The notes under the pieces are model-generated. The model made no database searches, was not told the origin of the DNA, and was given only the letters and a program-made list of their open reading frames with translations. Shown here piece by piece: positions 6,508 through 15,098 of a DNA stretch of 64,000 nt (the first letter of the stretch is position 1; every line of letters begins with the position of its first letter). The DNA lies in contig NC_022997.1 of assembly GCF_000503895.1 (NCBI RefSeq), positions 1,322,501 through 1,386,500 of the forward strand, read 5' to 3'. This DNA is from Hyphomicrobium nitrativorans NL23 (GTDB taxonomy: Bacteria > Pseudomonadota > Alphaproteobacteria > Rhizobiales > Hyphomicrobiaceae). The position numbers and the translations under genes were made by a program.

Positions 6508-9255
6508 ATGAAGGTGGTTACGACCAGATCTGCAATTTTCGCGATAGGGCTCGCCGGACTGAGTTCCGGTGTCTTGGCGCAGAACGCCGCCCAGCCGGCC
6601 GAAGGGCAGTTGCCCGAGGTCGAGGTCATTCAGCAAAAGGCTCCGCCTGCGAAAAAGAAGGCCGCCCCGATTGCGAAAAAGGCGGCGCCGCCAGCCGCGG
6701 TGCCTCAGCCCATGCCGCCGCCTCAGGAGGCGTTCGACGAGGAGGCGCCTGCGCTGGCCAATTCGCCCTACGGTTCTCCAGCCAGCGGCGGTGCCCAGGC
6801 CCGCGCGGAGCAATCGGCGCAGACGCCGATCAACCCTACCCAACTCGTGCCCGAGACCCTCGACGGGTTCTCTGCTGCTGCGACGCAGCTCACGCCGCAA
6901 TTGTTGACGGAGCGCCAGCCGCGCAACATCAACGAGGCGCTGACACGGGTGCCGGGCGTCATCATCATCAACGACGACGCCAATGCCCATCACGGCGGCG
7001 TCGCCGTTCGCGGCGCGCCGGCGCGCCGGTCGCGCAAGATGCTCGTCATGGAAGACGGCCACGCGGTCAACCTCGCGCTCTGGCTCGATCCTTCGGTGCA
7101 TTACTGGGGGCCAATGGACCGCTATGAAAGCGTGGAGGTGATCCGTGGAACCGTCGTCACGCACGGGCCGAACAACAACTTCGGCGTGATCAATGCGCGG
7201 AACCTGTCGCCTTTCGGCCCCAACGAGACGGTGATCAGCTCGGCAATCGGGTTCACCAAGACGCGCACGGGCTCGTTCCGCGAATTCGAAGGCGACGGTC
7301 CTGGGAGCGTGCCTGAGGCCGACGACGACATCTTCTTCGGAACGTCCGACACGGACATCTCCGCCCGCTGGCATACGCATACACGCCAATCGATCGGCAA
7401 TGTCGGTGTCGTCGCCTCATACTCCGGCGCAAACGTGCAAGGCGTGTGGGATACGGAGCGCTTGCGCTTCAACGATTTCTACGGCGCGATAGGCTGGAAG
7501 GGATCGAGCTCGGATCTCATCGTTTCGGCTTCGTACGCACGTCAGCGCGACAATTACGACGAACAGAACTTCCTCGGGAACTACGAACTCGGCGATTTCA
7601 ACGCCGCGGACGAGGACGACGCCGAGGAACAGGCCGAGGCTGTCGCAGCGGGTTTCATGGGCCTTGCCGAGCAGCAGTTCAAAATGCTGAAGCACTGCAA
7701 GACGTGCTTTGCGCCCGGTGCCGGTCTCAACACGTATGCGGGCGACGTCTGGCGCGGCCAGATCGTGCACAACGCCTATCTCGACGAGGATACGACAATC
7801 ACGACGCGGCTCTATGCCGGCAAGCATCAGCGCGACCGCTATCAGCTTATGCGGTTCAGCTCGCTGCCCGACGGCACGCCGGAAACGAACCCCGGCCAAC
7901 CCGTGTTTGACGAGGATACGCCGCCCTTCGCCGATGGCGTGGAGGATAGTGCGGTCTTCTTCGGCGAGAACACGATGTTCGGGCGGCTGCGCACGTTCCG
8001 CCATGTCGGCGCGGAAATGCGCGGCGAGTGGGCGAACCAGAACATTCTCGGCTTCAACAATACGCTTCAGGCGGGTGTCCGCTACGAATACCAGGACATG
8101 ACCAACCGCAACTTCATCGGCCTCGAAAACGAGATCCTGAAGAAGGGCGACAAGGCGGGCGCGACGATCTTCGATCGCGAGCTCGATTCGAATGCGGTTT
8201 CAGGCTTCCTGCAATCGAATGTCGAGGTTGCACGCGATTTCAACGTCGTGCCGGGCGTTCGCTTCGAATGGTATCGCGCCAGCCGCATCAATCGCGTCGT
8301 GGCACGCGAGGAAAGCGAAGCCGGCGGTGGCGACGACGGCGATTGCGCGGCGAATTTCGGAGATCCGGACTGCCTGGAGATCGACGGTCTGGTGCTCAAT
8401 CCCGATCCACGGAAAGAAAGCTTCGACAATTTCCACGCGCTTCCGGGTGTCGCCTTCGCCTACACGGGCTTCCACCGGACGACCGTCTTCGGCGGCTATC
8501 ACCGTGGCATGTCGACGGGTGTCCTGCGTAACGAGGACTTCCCGGTCAAGGACGAGATCGGCGACAACTTCAATCTGGGTTTGCGCAGCACGGCGATTCG
8601 CGGCCTCGATTTCGAGGTGGCGGGTTTCTACCAGCGTCTTCAGGATTACCAGTTCGGCGCGTCGTTCAACGCCGCCGTCGACAGGTCCTACGGGCGCGCG
8701 GACGAGGTCGAGATCAGCGGTGTGGAACTTTACAGCCGCTTGAACTCGCAGCCCTTCACGGGCGGCTCGTTCAACGTCTATGCCGAGGGCAACTACACCT
8801 ACTCTCGCGGCATCTTCAAAGACCTGATTACGCCCGACGGAGACGACTTCAGCGGCAACCGCATTCCTGAAGTGCCGCTGCAGGTGGCCGCTCTTACGCT
8901 GGGCGTCGAGCAGCGGACCGGCTGGCGCTGGGATGCGAGCGTGACGTGGACGTACCGCGGTTCGTTCTTTACCGACGAGGCCAACACGCCCTTCGGGTTC
9001 GGTGGCGAGCTTGAGTGCGACGACGAGGGTGGCGGCGTGTTCGAATGCGAGATCGAAGAGGCCGGCGAGGACGGAAAGGTCCCCAGCATCTGGTTGCTCT
9101 CGGCCCGCTTCAATCTCGATATCGGCGATACGGGCGCGAGCATCTTCGTGGCTGGCGATAACCTGCTCAACAAGTTCTACATCTCCGACCGCGAGGACGG
9201 CATGAAGCCCGGTATCGGCCGCACGATCTGGACGGGCTTCAAGTACAAGTTCTGA
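6508..9255 (+). CDS. TonB-dependent outer-membrane receptor (FecA-like group)
   Basis: The 915-residue protein has a signal peptide ending near VLA-QN and a Pro/Ala/Lys-rich stretch (about 30-110). A plug domain follows (about 130-250: RQPRNINEALTRVPGV, VRGAPARRSR, VEVIRGTVV), then a 22-strand-type barrel ending in the aromatic GFKYKF. GGGGAGG precedes the ATG. Plug and C-terminus resemble the Fe(III)-dicitrate receptor group (COG4772), but the ligand cannot be read from sequence. Three cysteine pairs fall in predicted loops (397/400, 613/622, 837/847), which is unusual and suggests disulphide-stabilised or metal-binding loops. It is divergent from the tonB operon and is its likely client. 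Confidence 0.88.
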   Translation: MKVVTTRSAIFAIGLAGLSSGVLAQNAAQPAEGQLPEVEVIQQKAPPAKKKAAPIAKKAAPPAAVPQPMPPPQEAFDEEAPALANSPYGSPASGGAQARAEQSAQTPINPTQLVPETLDGFSAAATQLTPQLLTERQPRNINEALTRVPGVIIINDDANAHHGGVAVRGAPARRSRKMLVMEDGHAVNLALWLDPSVHYWGPMDRYESVEVIRGTVVTHGPNNNFGVINARNLSPFGPNETVISSAIGFTKTRTGSFREFEGDGPGSVPEADDDIFFGTSDTDISARWHTHTRQSIGNVGVVASYSGANVQGVWDTERLRFNDFYGAIGWKGSSSDLIVSASYARQRDNYDEQNFLGNYELGDFNAADEDDAEEQAEAVAAGFMGLAEQQFKMLKHCKTCFAPGAGLNTYAGDVWRGQIVHNAYLDEDTTITTRLYAGKHQRDRYQLMRFSSLPDGTPETNPGQPVFDEDTPPFADGVEDSAVFFGENTMFGRLRTFRHVGAEMRGEWANQNILGFNNTLQAGVRYEYQDMTNRNFIGLENEILKKGDKAGATIFDRELDSNAVSGFLQSNVEVARDFNVVPGVRFEWYRASRINRVVAREESEAGGGDDGDCAANFGDPDCLEIDGLVLNPDPRKESFDNFHALPGVAFAYTGFHRTTVFGGYHRGMSTGVLRNEDFPVKDEIGDNFNLGLRSTAIRGLDFEVAGFYQRLQDYQFGASFNAAVDRSYGRADEVEISGVELYSRLNSQPFTGGSFNVYAEGNYTYSRGIFKDLITPDGDDFSGNRIPEVPLQVAALTLGVEQRTGWRWDASVTWTYRGSFFTDEANTPFGFGGELECDDEGGGVFECEIEEAGEDGKVPSIWLLSARFNLDIGDTGASIFVAGDNLLNKFYISDREDGMKPGIGRTIWTGFKYKF

Positions 9256-9282
9256 TCGCGATCTTCTCCCGCGACGGCAAGG

Positions 9283-9315
9283 GCGCGGCGCTCTACAGAG
9301 GGGCGCCGCGTTTTT
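9283..9315 (+). terminator. Rho-independent terminator of the TonB receptor gene
   Basis: A GC-rich stem of about 10 bp (CGCGGCGCTC paired with GGGGCGCCGCG) with a short loop is followed by TTTTT. It lies about 30 bases after the receptor stop and before the convergent small gene. Confidence 0.8.
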
Positions 9316-9334
9316 GCGTCGGGAGAGGAAGCTT

Positions 9335-9712
9335 TCAGGAGCGGTAGATCTCGGCCGAGCCGGCCAGGATGTCGTAGGTGCAGGACAGCCCTGCCGGACC
9401 GTCTCCCAGGATCAAGTAGGGCTGGCGGTAGCGGGCGTCCCACAACTCGTGGTCGATCTGCCAGAGCTGGACTCGGACCGCAGGGTTGCCCACGGAGATC
9501 CGCGGCACGGCGCTGCTCACCCAATCGAGCGTGTGGGGGGCGAGGCCGCCCGTGCTGCTTGCGGCGAAGAGCGAGACGCGGGCGCATGCGTCCGCAGCGC
9601 GCGCCCGGTAGGCAGAAACGAGCGCTTCTTCCGTGGCGGAGCGGTAGGCGGTCTCGTGGGCCCAGATCTTGAGCACGGCGAGCAGTGCCAGAACAAGGAG
9701 CAGGACCCTCAT
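9335..9712 (-). CDS. Hypothetical membrane-anchored protein
   Basis: The 125-residue protein starts with a strong hydrophobic segment (MRVLLLVLALLAVLKIWA) that acts as a signal anchor or uncleaved signal peptide. About 105 extracytoplasmic residues follow, with two cysteines. The C-terminal part (QPYLILGDGPAGLSCTYDIL) looks structured. I do not recognise a family. It stands alone, convergent with the TonB receptor, and a role in uptake is not supported by sequence. Confidence 0.65.
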   Translation of the reverse strand: MRVLLLVLALLAVLKIWAHETAYRSATEEALVSAYRARAADACARVSLFAASSTGGLAPHTLDWVSSAVPRISVGNPAVRVQLWQIDHELWDARYRQPYLILGDGPAGLSCTYDILAGSAEIYRS

Positions 9713-10026
9713 GACGGCATCGCAATCTCGGCCGGGGAATCGGCCGGTCAGGGGAGAGAAATGGCTGCGCGCCCGCGAAAAACGGCTTCAGGGGCGCGGC
9801 TTCAAATGTGCCGCTCACATGGTGAACAAACGGTTTATTCCGGTTGCGCCGAGGCTCGGCGGGCCTCACGGACGCAGCCCTGACCGGGCCGCTCCGCTGG
9901 CGCCTTTCGCCGCTGCGGCCGCGTCTCGCCCCGAAAGGCTTGTCAGAACGCCGTTCCTGCGGCATGGATCGCGGCCAGTCTCAGACCAAAGTCGAAATCG
10001 CCGGAACACGGGGGAGGACGCAACCC
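9713..10026. other. Intergenic region upstream of hydroxypyruvate reductase
   Basis: This holds the promoters of the minus-strand small gene and of hprA. An in-frame extension of hprA back to 9844 exists, but it lacks a ribosome site and resembles no family. The last 15 bases carry GGGGGAGGAC, the hprA ribosome site. Nothing else is recognised. Confidence 0.5.
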
Positions 10027-10995
10027 ATGGCTAAGAAGAAGATCCTGATCACATGGCCTCTGCCCGAGGCCGTCATGGCCCGCGCCCGCGAGACCTACGA
10101 CGTCATCGCGCACAACGGCGAGCCGAAGATCACCATCGACGAGATGCTGGAGACGGCGAAGTCCGTCGACGCTATCCTGCTGACACTCAACGAGAAGTGT
10201 CCGAAGGAGGTCATCGACCGTATTCCCGAGAACATCAAGTGCGTCTCGACGTTCTCGATCGGCTTCGATCACATCGATCTCGAAGCCTGCAAGGCGCGCG
10301 GCATCAAGGTCGGCAACGCGCCCCACGGCGTGACGGTCGCGACGGCTGAAATCGCCATGCTCCTGCTGCTCGGTTCGGCGCGGCGCGCGGCCGAAGGCGA
10401 AAAGATGATCCGCACCCGCTCGTGGCCGGGCTGGCAGCCGCTGCAACTCGTCGGGCAGCGGCTCGACAACAAGAAGCTCGGCATCTACGGCTTCGGCAAG
10501 ATCGGTCAGGCTCTCGCGCAGCGTGCGCGCGGCTTCGACATGGAGATCCACTACTACGATATCTACCGCGCCAAGCCCGAGGTGGAAGCGAAGTACAACG
10601 CCGTCTATCACGACAGCCTCGACAGCCTGCTCAGCGTTTCGGAGTTCTTCTCCATCAACGCGCCGTCGACGCCGGAGACGCGTTACTTCTTCAATAAAGA
10701 CGTGATCGCGAAGCTGCCGCAGGGCGCGATTGTCGTGAATACGGCGCGCGGCGACCTCGTCAACGACGAAGACATGATCGCGGCGCTCAAGTCGGGCCGT
10801 CTCGGCTATGCGGGCCTCGACGTGTTCGCGGGCGAGCCCAAGATCCACGAGGGCTACTACGACTTGCCGAATACGTTCCTGTTCCCGCATCTGGGATCGG
10901 CGGCCGTGGAAGCGCGCAACCAGATGGGCTTCGAGGCGCTCGACAACATCGACGCGTTCTTCGCCGGGAAAGACATGCCGTTCAAGCTGGCGTAA
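10027..10995 (+). CDS. hprA: NADH-dependent hydroxypyruvate reductase (D-glycerate dehydrogenase), serine cycle
   Basis: The 322-residue D-2-hydroxyacid dehydrogenase reduces hydroxypyruvate to D-glycerate, a step of the serine cycle for C1 assimilation. From memory, it aligns almost end to end with the crystallised Hyphomicrobium methylovorum enzyme (opening KKKILITWPLPEA, then PENIKC and GSARRA). The nucleotide-binding motif is GIYGFGKIG (about 152-160). Catalytic residues are R241 in NTARGD, E270 in FAGEP and H288 in FPHLGSA. Start is fixed by GGGGGAGGAC 7 bases before ATG. No other serine-cycle gene lies beside it. Glyoxylate is a likely secondary substrate. Confidence 0.93.
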   Translation: MAKKKILITWPLPEAVMARARETYDVIAHNGEPKITIDEMLETAKSVDAILLTLNEKCPKEVIDRIPENIKCVSTFSIGFDHIDLEACKARGIKVGNAPHGVTVATAEIAMLLLLGSARRAAEGEKMIRTRSWPGWQPLQLVGQRLDNKKLGIYGFGKIGQALAQRARGFDMEIHYYDIYRAKPEVEAKYNAVYHDSLDSLLSVSEFFSINAPSTPETRYFFNKDVIAKLPQGAIVVNTARGDLVNDEDMIAALKSGRLGYAGLDVFAGEPKIHEGYYDLPNTFLFPHLGSAAVEARNQMGFEALDNIDAFFAGKDMPFKLA

Positions 10996-11016
10996 GCGAA
11001 GCAGGGCTTGGAAACA

Positions 11017-11053
11017 AGAAACCGGGGGGACGCGTCCCCCCGGTTTTCTTTTG
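11017..11053. terminator. Bidirectional terminator between hprA and the convergent secreted protein gene
   Basis: AAACCGGGGGGA and TCCCCCCGGTTTTC form a 12-bp stem around CGCG. There is a T tract on the plus side and an A tract before the stem, so it can serve both convergent genes. Confidence 0.85.
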
Positions 11054-11082
11054 TACCCGAGTTTGAAGCCGATGCCCTGGCC

Positions 11083-11490
11083 TTAGTTCGCAAGGCCTGC
11101 TTGCTTCTCTCTCTTTTCTTCCGCCCGAATGCGGGTCAGCATGTCCTGCACCATTTCGCGGGACTGGTCGTTGCAAGCGTTTGGCTGGCTATACATGAAA
11201 TCGTAGTCGCGGGCGATACGCGGGAAGGCCGTTTCGGCCAAGCGGCGGTTGGCCGTGCTTTCCGACATGAACGTCGCCTGGTGCTGCTCGATGTAGGTGT
11301 CGAGCTCTACGACCTCCGCGGGCGACATGTGATTGGTGCATTTGATACCGATCACGCGGGCAGCGATCGCGCCGCCGATGGAGGCCGACGTACCGGGCCA
11401 GCGTTCGGCGAATGCGCTCGAAGCGGTTGCGGCGGCGGTCGCGAGGGCCAGTATCACGCAGGCAACGCGCGGCCTCGAAGAATTCAGCAT
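11083..11490 (-). CDS. Small secreted protein of unknown function
   Basis: The 135-residue protein starts at ATG 11490 with GGAG about 10 bases upstream. A signal peptide (VILALATAAATASSAFA, cleavage before ERW) is clear. The mature part has two cysteines (GIKCTNH and NACNDQ) that could pair, and a helical, charged C-terminus (MLTRIRAEEKREKQAG). I do not recognise the family. It is convergent with hprA and divergent from the patatin gene. Confidence 0.7.
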   Translation of the reverse strand: MLNSSRPRVACVILALATAAATASSAFAERWPGTSASIGGAIAARVIGIKCTNHMSPAEVVELDTYIEQHQATFMSESTANRRLAETAFPRIARDYDFMYSQPNACNDQSREMVQDMLTRIRAEEKREKQAGLAN

Positions 11491-11623
11491 GATCAACTCC
11501 GTCATCAACGCCGCGCGCCGGCTCATCCGGCCTGCTTCGCGGCTTACATCCCCGACCGTTTTGCACGGACGCCAGGGCCTCTCTATATGGTGCAGGGAGA
11601 GAGGGCATCTCTGAGGCTTGATC

Positions 11624-12553
11624 ATGGCAGACCCCGGACCATCGGGCATTGCGGCAAAACGCGGCCGTTCTTCTGGGCCGTCAGCGGCGGGACAGGGGCC
11701 GAGAATCGGCCTTGTTTTGGGCGGAGGGGGCGCACGCGGGCTTGCGCATATCCTCATGCTGGAAGTCTTCGACGAGTTCGGGATCAAGCCCGCGGTGATC
11801 GCGGGCAGCTCGATCGGGGCGATTTTCGGGGCTGCGTACGCTGCCGGGCTTTCCGGCTGCGAGATCCGCGAAGCGACGGAGGAGGCGCTCGGAAATCGCT
11901 TCGAGTTGATCCGCAGTCTTTTCACGGCACGCGCCGCCCGTGCGATCAATTCCCGCAATCCGTTCACGAGCCGTGCCGCGTTTCTGGCGCCCGGCGGGCT
12001 GCTCGACGTGCTCCTGCCGCCGCGAGTGCCGGACACCTTCGAGGCACTCGAAATTCCGCTGCGGATCGTGGCCAGCGATTTCTATGCGCTCGAGTCGGTC
12101 GTGCTTTCGTCGGGGCCGCTCCGTCCCGCCGTGGCGGCCAGCATGGCGTTGCCCGTCATCTTCGAGCCGGTGCTGATGGATGGGCGCAGTCTTGTCGACG
12201 GAGGGCTCACGAACCCGCTTCCGTTCGACATTCTCGTGGGAGAGGCAGACGTCCTCGTTGCCATCGACGTGTCCGGCACAACGGTGCCCTCGCCCAAGCG
12301 CGCGCGCCCAACGGCCATCGAGGCGCTGTTTTCTTCGTCATTTCTGTTCGAGCGGTCCATCGTGCGCGAAAAGCTCAAGTCGCATCGGCCCGATATCTAC
12401 ATCGACGCGGGTACGGGCCGGTATCAGGCGCTGGAGTTTCTGAAGATGCGCGAGATTTTCGCGGCGGCGCAACCGGCGCAAGACGCGCTGAGGGAGCGTC
12501 TCTCTCTGTTGCTCGACACAAACGCGGGCGCGCAGGTGATCGGAAAAACCTAG
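11624..12553 (+). CDS. Patatin-like phospholipase family protein (RssA-like)
   Basis: The 309-residue protein carries the patatin Ser-Asp dyad: oxyanion loop GLVLGGGGARGLAH (about 28-41), nucleophile in GSSIGA (about 64) and DGG (VDGGLTNPLP, about 191). It likely hydrolyses acyl esters of phospholipids in the cytosol or at the inner membrane. GAGG 7 bases upstream favours the ATG at 11624 over an in-frame TTG two codons earlier. It is convergent with tadA, 16 bases apart. Substrate is unknown. Confidence 0.87.
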   Translation: MADPGPSGIAAKRGRSSGPSAAGQGPRIGLVLGGGGARGLAHILMLEVFDEFGIKPAVIAGSSIGAIFGAAYAAGLSGCEIREATEEALGNRFELIRSLFTARAARAINSRNPFTSRAAFLAPGGLLDVLLPPRVPDTFEALEIPLRIVASDFYALESVVLSSGPLRPAVAASMALPVIFEPVLMDGRSLVDGGLTNPLPFDILVGEADVLVAIDVSGTTVPSPKRARPTAIEALFSSSFLFERSIVREKLKSHRPDIYIDAGTGRYQALEFLKMREIFAAAQPAQDALRERLSLLLDTNAGAQVIGKT

Positions 12554-12569
12554 GCTGAGTGCGGCTTCG

Positions 12570-13052
12570 TCAGTCCAATCGTCGCGTGGCGAAGAACTCG
12601 CGCAGAAGGGTGGCCGCTTCTACTTCGCCGAGGCCTGGATAGAGATCCGGCCGATGATGGCACGTCGTCTGGCTGAAGATGCGGGGTCCATGCTCGACGC
12701 CGCCGCTTTTCGGGTCGGACGCGCCGTAATAGAGGCGACGAATGCGCGCGAAGGAAATGACGGCCGCACACATCGGGCAGGGTTCGAGTGTGACGTAGAG
12801 GTCGTGGTCGATGAGACGCTCGCTGCCGAGCTCGGCAGCGGCGGCGCGGATGACCAGCATTTCGGCGTGGGCGGACGGGTCGGACTGCTCGCGGGTTCGG
12901 TTTCCGGCGGTGGCGACGATGCTGCCCGAGGGGGCTACGAGCACGGCTCCGACGGGCACTTCGCCGCGTTCGCCCGCGGCGCGCGCCTCTTCCAATGCGC
13001 GTTCCATGTGGCCGAGGCGGGTCTGAGCTGCCATAAGGTCGTCATCCATCAT
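12570..13052 (-). CDS. tadA: tRNA(Arg) adenosine-34 deaminase TadA
   Basis: TadA converts the wobble adenosine of tRNA-Arg(ACG) to inosine and is essential in most bacteria. The cytidine-deaminase zinc site is complete: HAE (in SAHAEML) and PCPMC (in LEPCPMCAAV). The core begins at MERALEEARAAGERGEVPVG. The exact start is open: ATG 13052 is followed by other Met codons, a longer frame reaches 13079, and the short form from MERAL would also suffice. It is divergent from rluB with almost no space between their starts, so the promoters must overlap the coding ends. Confidence 0.9.
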   Translation of the reverse strand: MMDDDLMAAQTRLGHMERALEEARAAGERGEVPVGAVLVAPSGSIVATAGNRTREQSDPSAHAEMLVIRAAAAELGSERLIDHDLYVTLEPCPMCAAVISFARIRRLYYGASDPKSGGVEHGPRIFSQTTCHHRPDLYPGLGEVEAATLLREFFATRRLD

Positions 13053-13065
13053 CCTCGTAAGCCCC

Positions 13066-14520
13066 ATGCCCAAAGACAAATCATCATTCGGTCATCGCCC
13101 GCCCAAGGGCAAGCCGCAAGGCCGCCGCTCCGATAAGAAGCCGTTTGGCAGCGGGAAGCCGCCGGGTGCTGGACGCCCGCCACGTGCCGGGAAGCCCTCC
13201 GCGCCGCGCGACGAGCGCGCGTCCGGAGATGTGCGCTCCCGACGTGACGGCGGCTTCGTGCTTTACGGCCGCCCCAAGGGCGAAGGGCGCCCGCAGCGCG
13301 AGGACCGCGCCCAACGCGACGGGCGGCCCCAGCGTGAAGGACGGTCTCAGCGCGAGGATCGCCCTCAGCGGGACGGACGTCCGCAACGTCAGTTTTCCGT
13401 GCGGCCGCAGCGCGAGGCGCGCTCCGTGAAGGATGGGCGCCCACAGCGAGACGGGCGGCCGATGCCGGAGGGCGGTCTACGCCGGAGCGGGCCGTCGCCG
13501 CGTACGACTTCGCCAAGATCTGTGCCGCAGGGGCCTGCCGTTTCCGAACCGATGCGGATTGCGAAGGCTATGGCGCGGGCGGGGCTATGCTCGCGTCGGG
13601 AAGCCGAACGCTGGATCGCGGACGGGCGCGTCAACGTCAACGGCCAGGTGCTCACCACGCCTGCGGTCGAGGTGAAGCCGAAGGATCGCGTGCTCGTGGA
13701 CGGGCGGCCGCTGCCGGTGGCGGAGCCTGCGCGCCTCTGGCGGTACAACAAGCCGAAGGGGGTCGTGACGACGCATAACGATCCGCAGGGGCGGCCGACC
13801 GTGTTCGACAGCCTTCCACCGGATCTGCCGCGCGTGATCTCAGTCGGGCGTCTCGATTTCAACACCGAGGGCCTGATCCTGCTCACCAACGATGGGGAGC
13901 TTGCGCGCCATCTGGAGCTGCCTGCGACCGGCTGGCTGCGGCGCTATCGCGTGCGGGCGAAGGGACGCGTGAACGCGCCCGAACTCGAAGCGCTCAAAGA
14001 CGGTGTCGAGATCGAGGGCGTGCGTTACGGGCCGGTCGAGGTCGCTATCGATACGATGCAGGGCGCCAATACGTGGCTTACGGTCGGGATCCGCGAAGGC
14101 AAGAACCGCGAAGTCCGCAAGGTGCTCGCGCATCTGGGGCTCGAAGTGAACCGGCTCATCCGGGTCTCGTTCGGGCCGTTCCAGTTGCTCGATCTGAAGC
14201 CGGGAGAGGCCGAATCCGTGAAGCGGCGCGTGCTCGCCGATCAGCTTGGTGCGGAACTTGCCGAACAGTTCGGTCTGCTCGACGACCGGGAGGAAAAGCC
14301 GCAGGCCAAAAAGCCTGGTTTCAAGAAAGTTCGCGCCGTGAAGGAGCGTGACGTCAACGAGCGCGGCGACAACGATCATGGCCGCAAGTCATATGGCGGC
14401 AAGGAACAATCCGACCGGCGCTCGCCGCCGCAGCGCGACGGGAAGCCCCGCAGCGCGGGGGGTCGCAAGGGCACATTCCAAAAGGGCGGGCCCCGCAAAG
14501 ATAGGCGCGAGAAACCCTGA
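13066..14520 (+). CDS. rluB: 23S rRNA pseudouridine synthase RluB-like, with long basic repeat N-terminus
   Basis: The 484-residue protein has an N-terminal extension of about 160 residues rich in Arg, Gly, Pro and Gln, with degenerate repeats of GRPQRDGRPQRE. It is followed by an S4 RNA-binding domain (about 162-215, LCSRREAERWIADGRVNVNG) and the RsuA/RluB catalytic domain. The catalytic Asp is D264 in GRLDFNTEG. The C-terminal 80 residues are again Lys/Arg-rich and disordered. It would isomerise U2605-type positions of 23S rRNA. It overlaps rsmD by the ATGA junction. RluF/RsuA are less likely alternatives. Confidence 0.88.
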   Translation: MPKDKSSFGHRPPKGKPQGRRSDKKPFGSGKPPGAGRPPRAGKPSAPRDERASGDVRSRRDGGFVLYGRPKGEGRPQREDRAQRDGRPQREGRSQREDRPQRDGRPQRQFSVRPQREARSVKDGRPQRDGRPMPEGGLRRSGPSPRTTSPRSVPQGPAVSEPMRIAKAMARAGLCSRREAERWIADGRVNVNGQVLTTPAVEVKPKDRVLVDGRPLPVAEPARLWRYNKPKGVVTTHNDPQGRPTVFDSLPPDLPRVISVGRLDFNTEGLILLTNDGELARHLELPATGWLRRYRVRAKGRVNAPELEALKDGVEIEGVRYGPVEVAIDTMQGANTWLTVGIREGKNREVRKVLAHLGLEVNRLIRVSFGPFQLLDLKPGEAESVKRRVLADQLGAELAEQFGLLDDREEKPQAKKPGFKKVRAVKERDVNERGDNDHGRKSYGGKEQSDRRSPPQRDGKPRSAGGRKGTFQKGGPRKDRREKP

Positions 14521-15095
14521 TGCGTGTTGTGGGCGGCAAATTTCGCGGGCGCGCGATTGCTGCGCCCCGGCATGAGGGGGTGCGGCCGACATCCGACCGC
14601 GTGCGCGAATCCGTTTTCAACATTCTCGAACACGGGATTGCGGAGTTCTCCCTCGATGGCGCGCGCGTGATCGATCTTTTTGCGGGTACGGGCGCGCTCG
14701 GCATCGAGGCCGTTTCGCGGGGAGCCGCCTATGCGCTGTTCGTGGAGGATGCCGCGGAGGCGCGGGCGCTCATTCGCACCAATGTGGAAGCGTTGGGATT
14801 GACGGGCTCGACACGGATCTTCCGGCGCGATGCAACCGATCTCGGTCCTGCCGGCACCATGGCGCCGTTCTCGCTCGCCTTCCTCGATCCGCCGTATGGC
14901 AAGGGGTTCGGCGAGGCTGCGCTTGCCGCGCTCCGAGACGGCGGCTGGCTTACGCCCGGCGCGGTTGTGATGCTCGAAGAGCGCGGGGATGCGGAGGTCG
15001 TGTTGCCGGATGGCTTCACGGAGCTGGACCGGCGGCGCTGGGGCGATACGCAAGCCGTGTTCGGGCGGTTCGGCTCGTCTCCGCCTCAGTCCTGA
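14520..15095 (+). CDS. rsmD: 16S rRNA (guanine966-N2)-methyltransferase RsmD
   Basis: The 191-residue class I SAM methyltransferase methylates G966 of 16S rRNA. The opening MRVVGGKFRGR, the SAM loop DLFAGTGALGIEA (about 43-55) and catalytic LDPPYGKG (about 122) are all present and in family order. Its ATG overlaps the rluB stop (ATGA), so the two rRNA-modification genes are translationally coupled. The stop lies 3 bases from that of convergent mutL. Confidence 0.93.
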   Translation: MRVVGGKFRGRAIAAPRHEGVRPTSDRVRESVFNILEHGIAEFSLDGARVIDLFAGTGALGIEAVSRGAAYALFVEDAAEARALIRTNVEALGLTGSTRIFRRDATDLGPAGTMAPFSLAFLDPPYGKGFGEAALAALRDGGWLTPGAVVMLEERGDAEVVLPDGFTELDRRRWGDTQAVFGRFGSSPPQS

Positions 15096-15098
15096 GCC

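Noticed and set aside
13230-13480. Possible CRISPR-like tandem repeat
   Set aside because: The repetition is in-frame codons for GRPQRDGRPQRE inside rluB, with no unique spacers.
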